Positions 63,001 to 64,000 of a stretch of 64,000 nt of DNA are shown piece by piece. The stretch comes from Streptomyces sp. SW4 (GTDB taxonomy: Bacteria > Actinomycetota > Actinomycetes > Streptomycetales > Streptomycetaceae): NCBI GenBank assembly GCA_003248315.1, contig QKWM01000002.1:1-64000 (forward strand), read 5' to 3'. The position numbers and the translations under genes were made by a program. Position 1 is the stretch's first letter. Every line of letters begins with the position of its first letter. The notes beneath the pieces were generated by a model. It was not told where the DNA came from. It saw nothing but the letters and a program-made list of their open reading frames with translations, and ran no database searches.

Positions 63001-64000
63001 GATCCTGCCGTTCTCCGCCGACGACGGGCCCGCGCTGGCCCGGGCCGCGGGCGCCCTGCGCGCCGAGATCGCGGGCCGGGGCGCCGAGGCGGTGGTGCGT
63101 CAGGCCGCGCACACGGCCCGGACCGGGCGGCTGACCGCGGTGGTCGTCGCCGCGGACGAGGCCCGGCTGGACGCGGAACTGGCCGCCGCCGAACGGGATC
63201 TGCCGGCGGTGGCCGCGAACGGCGGGGAGTGGAGCACGCCGTCCGGCAGCATCTGCACCGCGCGGCCGATCGGCCCCGGGGGCCGGGTCGCGTTCGTCTA
63301 CCCGGGCGCGTTCGCCACGTATCCGGGCGCCGGGCGCGATCTGTTCCGGCTCTTCCCGGGCTGCGGGCGGCCTTCGAGCGGGAGGCCGACCGGCCCGCCG
63401 AGCGGCTCAAGCACCGCTCGCTGTTCCGCGGGCGCGGGACCGGTCGACCGGCGTGCCCTGATGCGGCACGAGGCCGAGCTGATCGAGGACATCCCGGTGA
63501 TGCTGGCGTCGGGCACCAACTTCGCGGTGCTGCAGACCCGGCTGCTGCGGGACGTCCTCGGGGTCGCCCCCGACGGCGCGTTCGGCTACAGCCTGGGCGA
63601 GTCCAGCATGCTGTTCGCGACCGGGGTGTGGGCCGAGTCGGCGCGCGACGACGCCGCGCTCGCGGCGACGCCGCTCTTCCGTGACCGGCTGCGCGGACCC
63701 AAGAAGCAGGTCCGCGAGTCCTGGGGGCTGCCGGCCAGCACCCCGGACGCGGCGGTGTGGACGACACGGGTGCTGCTGGCCGGCGCGGACACCGTGCGCG
63801 CGGCCATGACCGGCCTGGACCGGGTGTTCGTCACCCACGTCAACACCCCGCGGGAGACGGTGGTGGCGGGCGCGCCCGAGCAGGTCCGCGAGCTGATCGA
63901 GCAGGTGGGCTGCCAGGCGGCCAAGGCGCCCGCCAACCATGTGATGCACTGCCCGGTCGTCGACCCGGCGCTGGACGGTCTGGCCGCGCTGAACGACTAT
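60001..64000 (+). CDS. Second Pfa-type synthase subunit, KS-CLF-AT, continuing beyond the window
   Basis: KS 60040-61380 (EPVAIVGMACLLPGAHTPDE; LALDAACSSALYAMALARDY; YIECHATGTPLGD; GNVGHLLTVAGF). An Ala/Ser/Gly linker (61384-61580) with near-repeats of SGAAEA. CLF 61580-62900, where the Cys region reads GPSFTLAADGTAAVRALEVA: no Cys, as in chain-length factors. AT from 63280 (GRVAFVYPGAFATYPGAGRD; GAFGYSLGESSMLFATGVWA, nucleophile in GYSLG). KS-CLF-AT in one chain is like thraustochytrid subunit B and the PfaC/PfaB split. Shifts lie near 62440 and 63360. It starts 27 bp after the PfaA-like stop, with GGGAGA upstream. Confidence 0.9.

Overview
The window is high-GC actinobacterial DNA, almost certainly from a Streptomyces chromosome. 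Codons end in G/C, GTG and TTG starts are common, TTA leucine codons are rare, and the gene families are typical of the genus: SARP, LAL-type LuxR, ECF41 sigma, DUF5302, DUF3291 and a Fic-like toxin pair. The region is accessory. It holds two secondary-metabolite loci, several resistance-type genes, many regulators and one insertion sequence. No tRNA, rRNA or CRISPR array was seen.

A technical point governs how everything is read. Almost every long gene is broken by one-base shifts, about 45 in all. At the sites where the missing base can be placed, restoring one G or C in a short G/C run rejoins conserved protein. I therefore give genes as reconstructed units and note where the frame changes. 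These look like homopolymer contractions in the assembly, not real pseudogenes.

Layout. 1-2116: a DUF4097 protein cut by the window edge, a divergent MarR/tautomerase pair with two matching operators, and the remains of an HNH nuclease gene. 2780-12349: a two-module NRPS (C-A-T-C-A-T-TE, first A domain predicted for serine, two TTA codons) followed by a flavin monooxygenase and an SDR. 12527-17776 (minus strand): a short LAL regulator, a PaaN-type aldehyde dehydrogenase, a TetR regulator and an MFS exporter. 18329-20656: a small probable secreted-protein gene split by an IS5-family element of 1.9 kb, which has perfect 23-bp end repeats and a TTA target duplication and carries a seven-repeat RCC1-like passenger gene.

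20776-36830 is rich in resistance-type and envelope functions: rifamycin phosphotransferase (rph) with a rifamycin-associated palindrome, a ComB-family phosphatase, a RraA-like lipoprotein, an I36 inhibitor-like secreted protein, an aminoglycoside nucleotidyltransferase-like protein, a VWA protein, a Fic-like toxin/antitoxin pair, a sedolisin-type lipoprotein protease, a LuxR-ATPase regulator, a DUF5302 protein, and an ABC-F protein divergent from a TetR regulator. 37178-49023: an ECF41 (SigJ) sigma factor divergent from an FMN reductase-SnoaL fusion, a LAL fragment, an NTF2-like protein, a TrpC-like protein, a large LAL regulator, a lipoprotein, a DHA2 exporter and a divergent DUF3291/MerR pair.

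49355 to the right edge: a SARP regulator precedes a PUFA-synthase-like (Pfa-type) iterative lipid locus. It consists of a flavin amine-oxidase-like enzyme, a free ACP, a thioesterase, a PfaA-like KS-AT-ACP-ACP-KR-DH protein with two ACPs identical at DNA level, and a second synthase subunit KS-CLF-AT that runs off the window. Together these could build a reduced or polyunsaturated acyl chain, load or modify it on the free ACP, and release it. The product cannot be read from the sequence.
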